NCBI GenBank assembly: GCA_050260515.1
Contig: JBLNCI010000043.1
Coordinates: 62,001 to 126,000 of the forward strand
DNA: 64,000 nucleotides
Source: DATJIG01 sp050260515
Lineage (GTDB): Bacteria > Pseudomonadota > Alphaproteobacteria > SMXQ01
Direction of reading: 5' to 3'
In this document: piece by piece, positions 29,248 to 39,967 of the stretch
How the letters are laid out: each line of letters begins with the position of its first letter
Position numbering within the stretch: position 1 is the stretch's first letter
Translations under genes and position numbers: made by a program
Notes under the pieces: generated by a model
What the model was told of the DNA's origin: nothing
Databases searched by the model: none
What the model saw: only the letters and a program-made list of their open reading frames with translations

Positions 29248-30978
29248 TCAATCGAGGCGCACCAGGTGCAACTGCACCATCGGCTTCTTTCCGGCCTCGG
29301 CGGTGGTCCGCGTCCGGATCGCGCGGCGGACGGCGTCGTGCACCTGGGAATCGTCCTCGCTCGCGCGCCGGCCGAGCGAGCGTAACGCGACGACCACGTC
29401 CTCGGCCAGCGTCGCCGCCGTCGAGCGATCGTGCTCCTCGTCGAGCACGCCTTCGAGGCTGACCTGCGGCGTCGCCGCCATGCGCCCGCGCTTGTCGAGC
29501 ACGACGGTGACGACCGCGAGCCCGTTGTAGGTGAGACGACGGCGTTCGCTCAGCACCGGGCTGGTGATCGGCAGAAGCCGTAATCCGTCGACGACGAAGC
29601 GGCCGAACGGCACATGGCCGACGATGCGGGCGGGCTCGGGCGCGAGCCGGAACGCGGCGCCGTCGGTGACGAGCACCGGCTCGGCGCCCTGGGTGCGCGC
29701 GAACTCCATGTGGGCACTCAGATGACGCATCTCGCCGTGCATGGGGATCGCGAGCTTCGGGCGCGCCAACGCGTACATGATGCCGAGGTCCTCGCGCGCC
29801 GGATGTCCCGAGACGTGGACGAAGTGGTCGCGGTCGGTGAGGATCTCGATCCCTTGCGAGATCAGCAGGTTCTGGACCAGTGCGATCGGCTTTTCGTTGC
29901 CGGGAATCTCCTTGGACGAGAAGATCACGGTGTCGCCGGGCTCGAGCTGCACGGCATGGTCGCGCGAGGCGATCCGCGACAGCGCCGAGCCGGGCTCGCC
30001 CTGGCTTCCGGTGCAGATCAGCAGCACGTCCTGCGGCGGCAGCCGCTCCACGTCGCGGTCGGTGAGGAACGGCGGGATGTCCTTCAGATACCCGCACTGG
30101 CGCGCGATCTCGGTGTAGCGCCACAACGAGCGGCCGACGAGCGCGACGCGGCGGCCGTTGGCGTGCGCGGCATGAACGAGCGACTGGATGCGCGCGATGT
30201 TCGACGCGAAGCAGGCGACCGCGACGCGCCGTCGGCAGCGGCCGATCACCGCCTTGAGGCTGTCGCGTACGTCGGCCTCCGAGCCGGTCTTGCCCTCGAT
30301 CGTCGCGTTGGTCGAGTCGCAGACCATCGCGAGGATGCCCTCGTCGCCCGCGGCCTTGATCTTCGCCTCGTCGGTGGGCGATCCGACGAGCGGCGTCGGG
30401 TCGACCTTGAAATCGCCGGTGTGCAGGACGGTGCCGTATTTCGTGCGGATCAGCAGCGCATTCGGCTCGGGGATCGAATGGGTGACGGCGACGTACTCGA
30501 CGTCGAACGGGCCGATCTTGAACCGCGAGCCGAGCGGCTTGGTGATGAGATCGACCGCGTCCTCGAGCTCCGCCTCCTCGAGCTTGGCGGCGATCAGCCC
30601 GGCGGCGAACGGCGTCGCATAGACCGACGCGCGCGGGAAGCGGATGCCGAGGTACGGCACGGCCCCGAGGTGGTCCTCGTGGCCGTGGGTGATGACGATG
30701 GCGAGGAGATTCTCGCCGAGCGATTCGGCGAACGCCGGATCGGGGACGATGAGATCGACCCCGGGCAGCGTCTCGTCGGCGAAGGTCACTCCCATCTCGA
30801 CCGCGATCCATTTGCCGTCGCAGCCGTAGAGATAGAAGTTCATGCCGATCTCGCCGACGCCGCCGAGCGGCAGGTAGACGAAACCCTTGCGCGCGGCCTC
30901 AATGACCGCCGCCGGGGTCGGCTCGCGCCCTTCGATACCGCCGGCGCCGCCCCCGTTGCCTCTGCCCTTGCCGTTCAC
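29248..30978 (-). CDS. rnj: Ribonuclease J
   Basis: Metallo-beta-lactamase/beta-CASP ribonuclease with 5'-exonuclease and endonuclease activity; in alphaproteobacteria it works beside RNase E in mRNA and rRNA maturation. The zinc motif ITHGHEDHLGAVPYLG is near residue 90, HTGDFKVDPTPL near residue 173, and the beta-CASP motif HVSGHPAREDLG near residue 390. The start is GTG 30978, overlapping the coaX stop as GTGA. The first 18 residues are Gly-rich. 576 residues. Confidence 0.95.
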   Translation of the reverse strand: MNGKGRGNGGGAGGIEGREPTPAAVIEAARKGFVYLPLGGVGEIGMNFYLYGCDGKWIAVEMGVTFADETLPGVDLIVPDPAFAESLGENLLAIVITHGHEDHLGAVPYLGIRFPRASVYATPFAAGLIAAKLEEAELEDAVDLITKPLGSRFKIGPFDVEYVAVTHSIPEPNALLIRTKYGTVLHTGDFKVDPTPLVGSPTDEAKIKAAGDEGILAMVCDSTNATIEGKTGSEADVRDSLKAVIGRCRRRVAVACFASNIARIQSLVHAAHANGRRVALVGRSLWRYTEIARQCGYLKDIPPFLTDRDVERLPPQDVLLICTGSQGEPGSALSRIASRDHAVQLEPGDTVIFSSKEIPGNEKPIALVQNLLISQGIEILTDRDHFVHVSGHPAREDLGIMYALARPKLAIPMHGEMRHLSAHMEFARTQGAEPVLVTDGAAFRLAPEPARIVGHVPFGRFVVDGLRLLPITSPVLSERRRLTYNGLAVVTVVLDKRGRMAATPQVSLEGVLDEEHDRSTAATLAEDVVVALRSLGRRASEDDSQVHDAVRRAIRTRTTAEAGKKPMVQLHLVRLD

Positions 30979-31745
30979 CGCTGGTTCAGCCCGTAGATGC
31001 GCACCAGACCGCGGAGCGTGAGATCCGGGTCGAGGTGGTGGATGGACTTGGTCGCGCCCGCGAACAGCGCCGCGAGGCCGCCGGTCGCGATCACCGTCGG
31101 CCGGACTGCGAGCTCGTCGGCGAGGCGGCCGATCAGCCCCTCGATCAACCCGACGTAGCCCCAGTACACGCCCGACTGCATCGCCGAGATCGTCGTCGTC
31201 CCGAGGACCCGCTCCGGCCGCTTGACGCTGATGCGCGGCAGCCGCGCCGCGGCGCGGAACAGTGCCTCGACCGAGAGATTAACGCCCGGAGCGATGATTC
31301 CTCCCATGTAGTCGCCGTCGGCATTGACCGCGTCGAAGGTCGTCGCGGTGCCGAAGTCGATCAGGATGAGCTCGCCGGGGTAACGGGCGTGGGCGGCGAC
31401 GGCGTTGACGAGGCGGTCGGCGCCGACCTCGTCGGGGCGCTCGGTCAGCACCTTGAGGCCGAGCTTGACCGACGGCTCGCCGACGACCAGCGGCTCGACG
31501 GCGAAATAGCGACGGCAGAGGGAATCCAGCGCGAACGTCGCGGTCGGGACGACGCTGGCGATGACGGCCCCTTTCACGTCGGCGGCGGCGAGGCCCTCCA
31601 GCGACAGGAGCTGGGTCAGCCAGACGCCATGCTCGTCGGCGGTGCGGCGGGGCTCGGTCTGGCACCGCCACTCGCCCTTCTTGTTATCGCCGTCGAACAG
31701 CGCGAAGACGGTGTTGGTGTTGCCGCAGTCGATGACGAGGAGCAT
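30975..31745 (-). CDS. coaX: Type III pantothenate kinase
   Basis: First step of coenzyme A synthesis, CoaX type. The phosphate loop is LLVIDCGNTNTVFALFDG at the N-terminus; DEVGADRLVNAVAA near residue 105 and LILIDFGTATTFDAVNADGD near 125 hold the substrate-binding and catalytic acidic residues; GGIIAPGVNLSVEALF follows. 256 residues. No coaA-type kinase is in the window. It overlaps rnj by 4 bases and follows birA by 26. Confidence 0.96.
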   Translation of the reverse strand: MLLVIDCGNTNTVFALFDGDNKKGEWRCQTEPRRTADEHGVWLTQLLSLEGLAAADVKGAVIASVVPTATFALDSLCRRYFAVEPLVVGEPSVKLGLKVLTERPDEVGADRLVNAVAAHARYPGELILIDFGTATTFDAVNADGDYMGGIIAPGVNLSVEALFRAAARLPRISVKRPERVLGTTTISAMQSGVYWGYVGLIEGLIGRLADELAVRPTVIATGGLAALFAGATKSIHHLDPDLTLRGLVRIYGLNQR

Positions 31746-31771
31746 GGAGAATCCTGGGGTGGCGGGCGATC

Positions 31772-32539
31772 CTAACGTGCCGGAGCGTCACCGGGAACCG
31801 GGAAGAACACGTCGCCGGCGGTGACCCGGCGCGTGCGGCCGTCGGGCAGAGCCACGATCAGCGCCCCTTCCCCGTCGATGCCGACGAAGGTGCCGGTGAA
31901 CTCGGAGGATTCGAGGCGCACGCGCACCGGTCCGCCGATCCCGGCGGCGCGGGCGAGCCACGCCTCGCGCACCGGCTTGAAGCCGAGCCTCCGCCATTCG
32001 TCGTAGCGGCCGGCGAAGGCGGCGCCGAGCGCGGCCATTGCCTCATCCACCGGAATCGCGCGACCGGCGTGGGCGGCGAGATGCGTCGCCGGGTATTCGG
32101 CATCGTCGGGATGGGCCGCGAGATTGATGCCGATCCCGACCACGACCCACTCCAGCGCGGCCCCGGTGATCGACGACTCGATCAGCAGGCCCGCGGTCTT
32201 GCGGCCGTTCACCAGCACGTCGTTCGGCCACTTGCAGCGCACGTCGGCGCCGCGCGCGAGCCCCGCGCAGGCTTCCGCCGCGGCGAGCGCCGCGACGAAG
32301 GCGAGCTCGCCCGCCCGGCTCGGCGGCACGTCCGGCCTCAGAACGAGCGAGAGATGGAGATTGCCCGCGGGGCTCACCCAGGCCCGGCCGCGGCGGCCGC
32401 GGCCCTTGGTCTGGCGACGGGCCCAGATCAGCGTGCCCTCGGGCGCACCGGCGCGGGCCGCGGCGATCGCGTCGTCGTTGGTGGAGCCGGTCTCGTCGAG
32501 CGCGACGGCGCGGAAGAACTCCGGCAGCGCGCCGCTCAA
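31772..32539 (-). CDS. birA: Biotin-[acetyl-CoA-carboxylase] ligase
   Basis: Attaches biotin to the carrier domain of acetyl-CoA carboxylase. It is the short, catalytic-only form: 255 residues with no N-terminal DNA-binding domain, so it is unlikely to repress bio genes. The biotin and ATP loop is QTKGRGRRGRAWVSPAGNL near residue 43, CKWPNDVLVNGRKTAG near 101, and WVVVGIGINL near 130. The frame after the nuoN stop allows only a TTG start at 32539, 3 bases past that stop, with no good Shine-Dalgarno, which suggests coupling to nuoN translation. Confidence 0.93.
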   Translation of the reverse strand: MSGALPEFFRAVALDETGSTNDDAIAAARAGAPEGTLIWARRQTKGRGRRGRAWVSPAGNLHLSLVLRPDVPPSRAGELAFVAALAAAEACAGLARGADVRCKWPNDVLVNGRKTAGLLIESSITGAALEWVVVGIGINLAAHPDDAEYPATHLAAHAGRAIPVDEAMAALGAAFAGRYDEWRRLGFKPVREAWLARAAGIGGPVRVRLESSEFTGTFVGIDGEGALIVALPDGRTRRVTAGDVFFPVPGDAPAR

Positions 32540-32542
32540 GGG

Positions 32543-33991
32543 TCAGCCCGCGAACAGCGCGTGGGCCGCCTGGGCGGCGCCGGCGAGGATCGGCTGCGGC
32601 CAGACGAAGAAGAACGCGACGAAGGCCGCCGACACGAACGTGATCGTGCCGACCTCGGCGCCGGGCGACGGATCGAACGCGCCGACCGGCTCGTCGAAGT
32701 ACATGACCTTGACGATGCGCAGGTAGTAGTAGGCCGCCACCACGCTCGCCAGCACGCCGATGACGGCGAGCGTGAACATGCCCGCCTGAACCGCCGCGAG
32801 GAAGACGTAGAGCTTGCCGAAGAACCCCGCGAGCGGCGGGATGCCGGCCATCGCGAACATGAACACGGCCATCGCCAGCGCAAGGCCCGGACGGGTCCGG
32901 GCGAGGCCCTTCAGGTCGTCGATCCCCTCGACCGCGACGCCCTGGGCGCGCATGGCGAGGATGACCGCGAACGTGCCGACGTTCATGAACAGGTAGATCG
33001 CGAGGTACACGGCAATCGCCTCGACGCCCTGCTCGGTCGCGGCGGCGAGCCCGATCAGCACGTAGCCGACGTGGCCGATCGAGCTGTAGGCCATCAGCCG
33101 CTTGATGTTGGTCTGGTTGATCGCGGCGACGGCGCCGAGCGCCATCGAGGCGATCGAGATGAAGATGATGATCTGCTGCCACTCGCCGGCGAGCGGCGCG
33201 AACGGCCCCATCATGACGCGGACGAACAGGCCGACGGCCGCGGCCTTGGGCGCCACCGAGAAGAACGCGGTGACCGGGGTCGGCGCGCCCTCGTAGACGT
33301 CGGGCGTCCACATGTGGAACGGCACCGCCGCGCACTTGAAGGCGAGCCCGGCGGCGATGAACACGATCCCGAAGATCGCGCCGATCGAGACGCCGTTGGC
33401 GAAGGTCTCGGCCAGGATCGGGAACGAGATCGAGCCGGCGAAGCCGTACACCAGCGTGATGCCGTAGAGCAGCATGCCCGACGACAGCGCGCCGAGGACG
33501 AAGTACTTGAGCCCCGCCTCGGTCGACTTCAGCGAATCGCGGCGGAACGCGGCGATGATGTAGAGCGTCAGGCTCTGCAGCTCGAGGGCGATGTAGAGCG
33601 ACAGGAGATCGTTCGCCGACACCATCATCATCATGCCGAGGGTGGCGAACACGAACAGCACCGGATACTCGAACCGGGCCATGTCCTCCTTCTCGGCGTA
33701 GGCGAGCGACAGCAGCAGCGTCAGCGCCGAGCCGCCCAGCACCAGCAGCTTCATGAAGCGGGCGAACGAGTCGGCGACGAACGCGCCGCCGAACGCCTCG
33801 ACCGAGCCGGCCTCGGCGCCGAAGGTCACCAGCGCGCCGGCGACGACCAGCGACAGCACCGCGAGCCACGACACGGCGCGGAACGAGCGGTCGCCCCGGT
33901 AGACGCCGATCATCAGCAGCGCCATGCCGGCAAGCGCGAGGAAGACCTCGGGCCAGGCGGGAGACAGGGCGGCGAGCGAGAAGCGATCCAT
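32543..33991 (-). CDS. nuoN: NADH-quinone oxidoreductase subunit N
   Basis: Antiporter-like membrane subunit of complex I. 482 residues, about 14 membrane helices, with the proton-channel LKYFVLGALSSGMLLYG segment and the lysine-bearing PFHMWTPDVYEGAPTP motif near residue 225. It is the last nuo gene and follows nuoM by 7 bases. Confidence 0.96.
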   Translation of the reverse strand: MDRFSLAALSPAWPEVFLALAGMALLMIGVYRGDRSFRAVSWLAVLSLVVAGALVTFGAEAGSVEAFGGAFVADSFARFMKLLVLGGSALTLLLSLAYAEKEDMARFEYPVLFVFATLGMMMMVSANDLLSLYIALELQSLTLYIIAAFRRDSLKSTEAGLKYFVLGALSSGMLLYGITLVYGFAGSISFPILAETFANGVSIGAIFGIVFIAAGLAFKCAAVPFHMWTPDVYEGAPTPVTAFFSVAPKAAAVGLFVRVMMGPFAPLAGEWQQIIIFISIASMALGAVAAINQTNIKRLMAYSSIGHVGYVLIGLAAATEQGVEAIAVYLAIYLFMNVGTFAVILAMRAQGVAVEGIDDLKGLARTRPGLALAMAVFMFAMAGIPPLAGFFGKLYVFLAAVQAGMFTLAVIGVLASVVAAYYYLRIVKVMYFDEPVGAFDPSPGAEVGTITFVSAAFVAFFFVWPQPILAGAAQAAHALFAG

Positions 33992-33998
33992 GATGACC

Positions 33999-35516
33999 TC
34001 AGCGGCCGAGCAGGAAGGCGAGCCCGGTGGGCTGCGCGTCCTTCGCGAGCTCCACCTGGTCGACCAGGTTCTGGACGGCGGCCGACATGCCGTCGAGGAA
34101 CGGCGCCGGGTAGATGCCCATCCACAGGACGACGAGCACCAGCGGCATGAACACCGCGATCTCGCGCGGGCTGAGATCGAGGATCGACTTGAGATCCTCC
34201 TTCTCGAGCGGCCCGAAGATGACGCGGCGGTACAGCCACAGCATGTACGCCGCGCCGAGGATCAGGCCGGTGGCGGCGAGCGCGGTCGCGAGACGGTCGA
34301 CCTGGTAGGTGCCGAGCAGCACCAGGAACTCGCCGACGAATCCGGACGTGCCGGGCAGGCCGACCGAGCCCAGCATGAACACCATGAACACGGCCGCATA
34401 GGCCGGCATCCGGATCGCGAGGCCGCCGTAACGGGCGATGTCGCGGGAGTGGATGCGGTCGTAGACCACGCCGACGCAGAGGAACAGCGCCGCCGAGACG
34501 ATGCCGTGGCTGAGCATCTGGAACAGCGCGCCCTGGATGCCCTGCTCGGTGAACGCGAAGATGCCGAGCGTGACGAAGCCCATGTGGGCCACCGAGGAGT
34601 ACGCGATCAGCTTCTTCATGTCCTCCTGGGCGAGCGCCACCAGCGAGGTGTAGATCACGGCGATGATCGAGAGCCCGAACACGAACGGCGCGAAGTAGTG
34701 GCTCGCGTCCGGCAGCATCGGCAGCGAGAACCGCAGGAAGCCGTAGCCGCCCATCTTCAGCAGGACGCCGGCGAGGATCACCGAGCCCGCCGTCGGCGCC
34801 TCGACGTGGGCGTCCGGGAGCCAGGTGTGGAGCGGCCACATCGGCACCTTGACCGCGAACGAGGCGAAGAAGGCGAGCCACAGCCACTTCTGCATGGCGA
34901 TCGGGAAGTCGTGGCCCATCAGGGTCGGGATATCGGTCGAGCCCGCCTCGAAGTAGATCGCGAGCAGCGCGATCAGCATCAGCACCGAGCCGGTGAGCGT
35001 GTAGAGGAAGAACTTGAACGCCGAGTAGACGCGCCGCGGGCCGCCCCAGACGCCGATGATCAGGAACATCGGGATCAGCACGCCCTCGAAGAACAGGTAG
35101 AAGAGGATGAAGTCGAGGGCGCAGAACATGCCGACCATGAGCGTTTCCAGCACCAGGAACGCGATCATGTACTCGCGCACGCGCCTGGTGATGGCGGCCC
35201 AGCTCGCCAGAACGCAGAGCGGCGTCAGGAACGTCGACAGCAGGACGAAGAAGATCGAGATGCCGTCGACGCCGACACGGTAGTTGATGCCGAGCGCCGG
35301 GATCCACGGCGCCTCCTCGACGAGCTGGAAGCCCGCGTTGCGCGGATCGAAACCGGCCCACACGAACAGCGAGACGACGAAGGTCGCGAGCGACGTCCAC
35401 AGCGCGATGGCGCGGGCGTTGCGGGCGACGGTCTCGTCGTCGCCGCGCACCATCATGATGAACGCGGTGCCGACCAGCGGCAGGAAGATCGTGACCGAGA
35501 GAACAGGCCAGCTCAT
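33999..35516 (-). CDS. nuoM: NADH-quinone oxidoreductase subunit M
   Basis: Antiporter-like membrane subunit of complex I. 505 residues, about 14 helices. The conserved glutamate is in FYLFFEGVLIPMFLIIG, KVPMWPLHTWLPDAHVEAPT gives the channel lysine and histidines, and IAYSSVAHMGFVTLG follows. It lies 3 bases after nuoL. Confidence 0.97.
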   Translation of the reverse strand: MSWPVLSVTIFLPLVGTAFIMMVRGDDETVARNARAIALWTSLATFVVSLFVWAGFDPRNAGFQLVEEAPWIPALGINYRVGVDGISIFFVLLSTFLTPLCVLASWAAITRRVREYMIAFLVLETLMVGMFCALDFILFYLFFEGVLIPMFLIIGVWGGPRRVYSAFKFFLYTLTGSVLMLIALLAIYFEAGSTDIPTLMGHDFPIAMQKWLWLAFFASFAVKVPMWPLHTWLPDAHVEAPTAGSVILAGVLLKMGGYGFLRFSLPMLPDASHYFAPFVFGLSIIAVIYTSLVALAQEDMKKLIAYSSVAHMGFVTLGIFAFTEQGIQGALFQMLSHGIVSAALFLCVGVVYDRIHSRDIARYGGLAIRMPAYAAVFMVFMLGSVGLPGTSGFVGEFLVLLGTYQVDRLATALAATGLILGAAYMLWLYRRVIFGPLEKEDLKSILDLSPREIAVFMPLVLVVLWMGIYPAPFLDGMSAAVQNLVDQVELAKDAQPTGLAFLLGR

Positions 35517-35519
35517 GGT

Positions 35520-37451
<1,932 letters not shown>

Positions 37452-37455
37452 ACGC

Positions 37456-37767
37456 TCAGCCCTTCATCAGGTTGATGTCTTCGACCGCGATCGAGCCGCG
37501 GTTGCGGAAGTAGACGACGAGGATGGCGAGGCCGATCGCCGCTTCCGCGGCGGCGACGGTGAGGACGAACAGCGCGAACACCTGCCCGACGAGGTCGCCG
37601 AGCGCCGACGAGAACGCGACGAAGTTGATGTTCACCGCGAGCAGCATCAGCTCGACCGACATCAGGATGACGATGACGTTCTTGCGGTTGAGGAAGATGC
37701 CGAAGATGCCCAGCGTGAACAGCACCGCGGCGACGGCGAGGTAATGGGCGAGGCCGATCTCCAGCAT
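37456..37767 (-). CDS. nuoK: NADH-quinone oxidoreductase subunit K
   Basis: 103 residues with three membrane helices; the two buried glutamates of the proton path lie in LMSVELMLLAVNINF and VAAAEAAIGLAI. The frame is open upstream, but the ATG at 37767 shares a base with the nuoJ stop (TGATG), so translation is coupled. Confidence 0.96.
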   Translation of the reverse strand: MLEIGLAHYLAVAAVLFTLGIFGIFLNRKNVIVILMSVELMLLAVNINFVAFSSALGDLVGQVFALFVLTVAAAEAAIGLAILVVYFRNRGSIAVEDINLMKG

Positions 37768-38402
37768 CACACGCCCTTTCCGACTTCGACGTGAACGATC
37801 TCGACCGAGGCCGAGCGCGGCCGGCTGACCTGCTCGGCGATGCGCTGGCGGCGCACGCCGCCGCGCTCGCGCAGCGTCAGCACGATGGCGCCGATCATGG
37901 CGACCAGCAGCACCGCGCCCGAGGCCTGGAAGGCGTAGACGTACTTGGTGTAGAGGATCAGCCCGAGCGCCTTGGCGTTGGTGATGTCGGACGCCGCGGC
38001 GGGAATCGGCGCGGCGAGCGCGCCCTCCGCCGGGCCGATCGCCCACGTCGCGAACGCGAACAGCAGCTCGGCCAGCAGCACGATGCCGACCAGCGCGCCG
38101 ATCGGCAGGTACCGGAGGAAGCCCTCGCGCAGCTCGGCGAAGTTGATGTCGAGCATCATCACGACGAACAGGAACAGCACGGCGACCGCCCCGACGTAGA
38201 CGATGACCAGGATCATCGCCACGAACTCGGCGCCCATCAGCACGAACAGCCCGGCGGCGTTGAAGAACGCCAGAATCAGGAACAGCACGGCGTGCACCGG
38301 GTTGCGCGCCGAGATCACCATGGCGCCCGAGGCGATGGTGACCAGCGCGAACAGGTAGAAGGCGGCCGCGTGAACGAGCGACGGCACCATCTCCAAGGTC
38401 AT
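37767..38402 (-). CDS. nuoJ: NADH-quinone oxidoreductase subunit J
   Basis: 211 residues with five membrane helices; AEFVAMILVIVYVGAVAVLF contains the pi-bulge helix important for coupling. The start ATG 38402 has a strong GGGGAGAGGGG Shine-Dalgarno. The frame extends upstream through nuoI but that part is a shadow. The C-terminal 35 residues are charged and cytoplasmic. Confidence 0.95.
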   Translation of the reverse strand: MTLEMVPSLVHAAAFYLFALVTIASGAMVISARNPVHAVLFLILAFFNAAGLFVLMGAEFVAMILVIVYVGAVAVLFLFVVMMLDINFAELREGFLRYLPIGALVGIVLLAELLFAFATWAIGPAEGALAAPIPAAASDITNAKALGLILYTKYVYAFQASGAVLLVAMIGAIVLTLRERGGVRRQRIAEQVSRPRSASVEIVHVEVGKGV

Positions 38403-38419
38403 AGTCCCCTCTCCCCGGC

Positions 38420-38908
38420 TCAGCGATACGGCGCGTCGGCCGCGAGGTTCGCGGCGATCTCGGCTTCCCAGCGGTCGCCGTTCGCGAGCAGCTTGTCCTT
38501 GTTGTACATCAGCTCCTCGCGCGTCTCGGTCGCGAACTCGAAGTTCGGGCCCTCGACGATCGCGTCGACCGGGCACGCCTCCTGGCAGTAGCCGCAGTAG
38601 ATGCACTTCGTCATGTCGATGTCGTAGCGCGTCGTGCGGCGGCTGCCGTCCTCGCGCGGCTCGGCCTCGATGGTGATCGCCTGGGCCGGGCACACCGCCT
38701 CGCACAGCTTGCAGGCGATGCAGCGTTCTTCGCCGTTGGGATACCGGCGCAGTACGTGCTCGCCGCGGAAGCGCGGGCTCAGCATGCCCTTCTCGTACGG
38801 ATAGTTGAGCGTGACCTTGGGCCGGAAGAAGTAGCGCAGCGTCATCGCCATGCCGGCGATGAGCTCGCTCAGGAACAGCGAGCGGGTCGAGCGATCGAGA
38901 AACGCCAT
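38420..38908 (-). CDS. nuoI: NADH-quinone oxidoreductase subunit I
   Basis: Carries iron-sulfur clusters N6a and N6b, linking the hydrophilic arm to NuoB. Two CxxCxxCxxxCP motifs are seen: CIACKLCEAVCP near residue 63 and CIYCGYCQEACP near residue 102. 162 residues with the amphipathic N-terminal helix that lies on the membrane. Confidence 0.97.
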   Translation of the reverse strand: MAFLDRSTRSLFLSELIAGMAMTLRYFFRPKVTLNYPYEKGMLSPRFRGEHVLRRYPNGEERCIACKLCEAVCPAQAITIEAEPREDGSRRTTRYDIDMTKCIYCGYCQEACPVDAIVEGPNFEFATETREELMYNKDKLLANGDRWEAEIAANLAADAPYR

Positions 38909-38959
38909 CTCACACCTCCGCGCCGGCGGACCGGCGGGTGAAACGATTTGCGGGGGACG

Positions 38960-39967
38960 TCACGGCGTCCACCCGAAGGCCCGGAGCGCCGCCGCCGTCG
39001 CCACCACCCAGAACAGCGAGATCGGCAGGAACACCTTCCAGCCGAGCCGCATGAGCTGGTCGTAGCGGTAGCGCGGGAACGTCGCGCGCACCCACAGGAA
39101 GAAGAACAACACGAGCGCGATCTTGAGCGCGAACCAGATCGGGCCCGGGATCCAGTTGAACGGCGCGATGTCGAGCGGCGGCAGCCAGCCGCCGAGGAAC
39201 AGCACGGACGTCATGCCGCTCATCAGGATCATGTTCGCGTACTCGCCGAGGAAGAACAGCGCGAACGTCATCGACGAGTATTCGACGTTGTAGCCCGCGA
39301 CCAGCTCGGCCTCCGCCTCGGGGAGGTCGAACGGCGCGCGGTTGGTCTCGGCCAGGGCCGAGATGAAGAAAATCACGAACATCGGCAGCAGCGGCAGCGC
39401 GAACCAGACCTTTTCCTGGGCGCGGACGATGTCGGAGAGGTTGAGCGAGCCGACGCAGAGCAGGACCGAAATGATCACGAAGCCGATCGAGATCTCGTAG
39501 GACACCATCTGCGCGGCGGAGCGCAGCGCGCCGAGGAAGGCGTACTTCGAGTTCGACGCCCAGCCGGCCATGATGATGCCGTAGACGCCGAGCGAGGAGA
39601 TCGCGAACAGGTAGAGGATGCCGACGTTGATGTTCGATACCACCCAGCCGTCCGCGAACGGGATCACGGCCCAGGCGACCATCGACAGCACGAACGTGAC
39701 CATCGGCGCGATCACGAACACGACCTTGTTGGCGCGGGTCGGGATCACGGTCTCCTTGAACAGGAGCTTGAGCGCGTCGGCGATCGGCTGGAGCAGCCCG
39801 AACGGGCCGACGACGTTCGGCCCCTTGCGGAGCTGCATCGCGGCGATGACCTTGCGCTCGGCCAGGGTGAGATAAGCGACGCACAGGATCAGCGGGATGA
39901 GGATCGCGACGATCTGCGCAACCGTCCACGCGAGCGGCGCACCGTACAGGTTCCATGCGTCAGCCAT
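38960..39967 (-). CDS. nuoH: NADH-quinone oxidoreductase subunit H
   Basis: Membrane subunit forming the quinone chamber with NuoB and NuoD. 335 residues, about eight helices. The motifs LTLAERKVIAAMQLRKGPN near residue 33 and ALAETNRAPFDLPEAEAELV near residue 205 are the family hallmarks. The ATG at 39967 overlaps the nuoG stop by 8 bases; the longer frame upstream is a shadow of nuoG. Confidence 0.97.
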   Translation of the reverse strand: MADAWNLYGAPLAWTVAQIVAILIPLILCVAYLTLAERKVIAAMQLRKGPNVVGPFGLLQPIADALKLLFKETVIPTRANKVVFVIAPMVTFVLSMVAWAVIPFADGWVVSNINVGILYLFAISSLGVYGIIMAGWASNSKYAFLGALRSAAQMVSYEISIGFVIISVLLCVGSLNLSDIVRAQEKVWFALPLLPMFVIFFISALAETNRAPFDLPEAEAELVAGYNVEYSSMTFALFFLGEYANMILMSGMTSVLFLGGWLPPLDIAPFNWIPGPIWFALKIALVLFFFLWVRATFPRYRYDQLMRLGWKVFLPISLFWVVATAAALRAFGWTP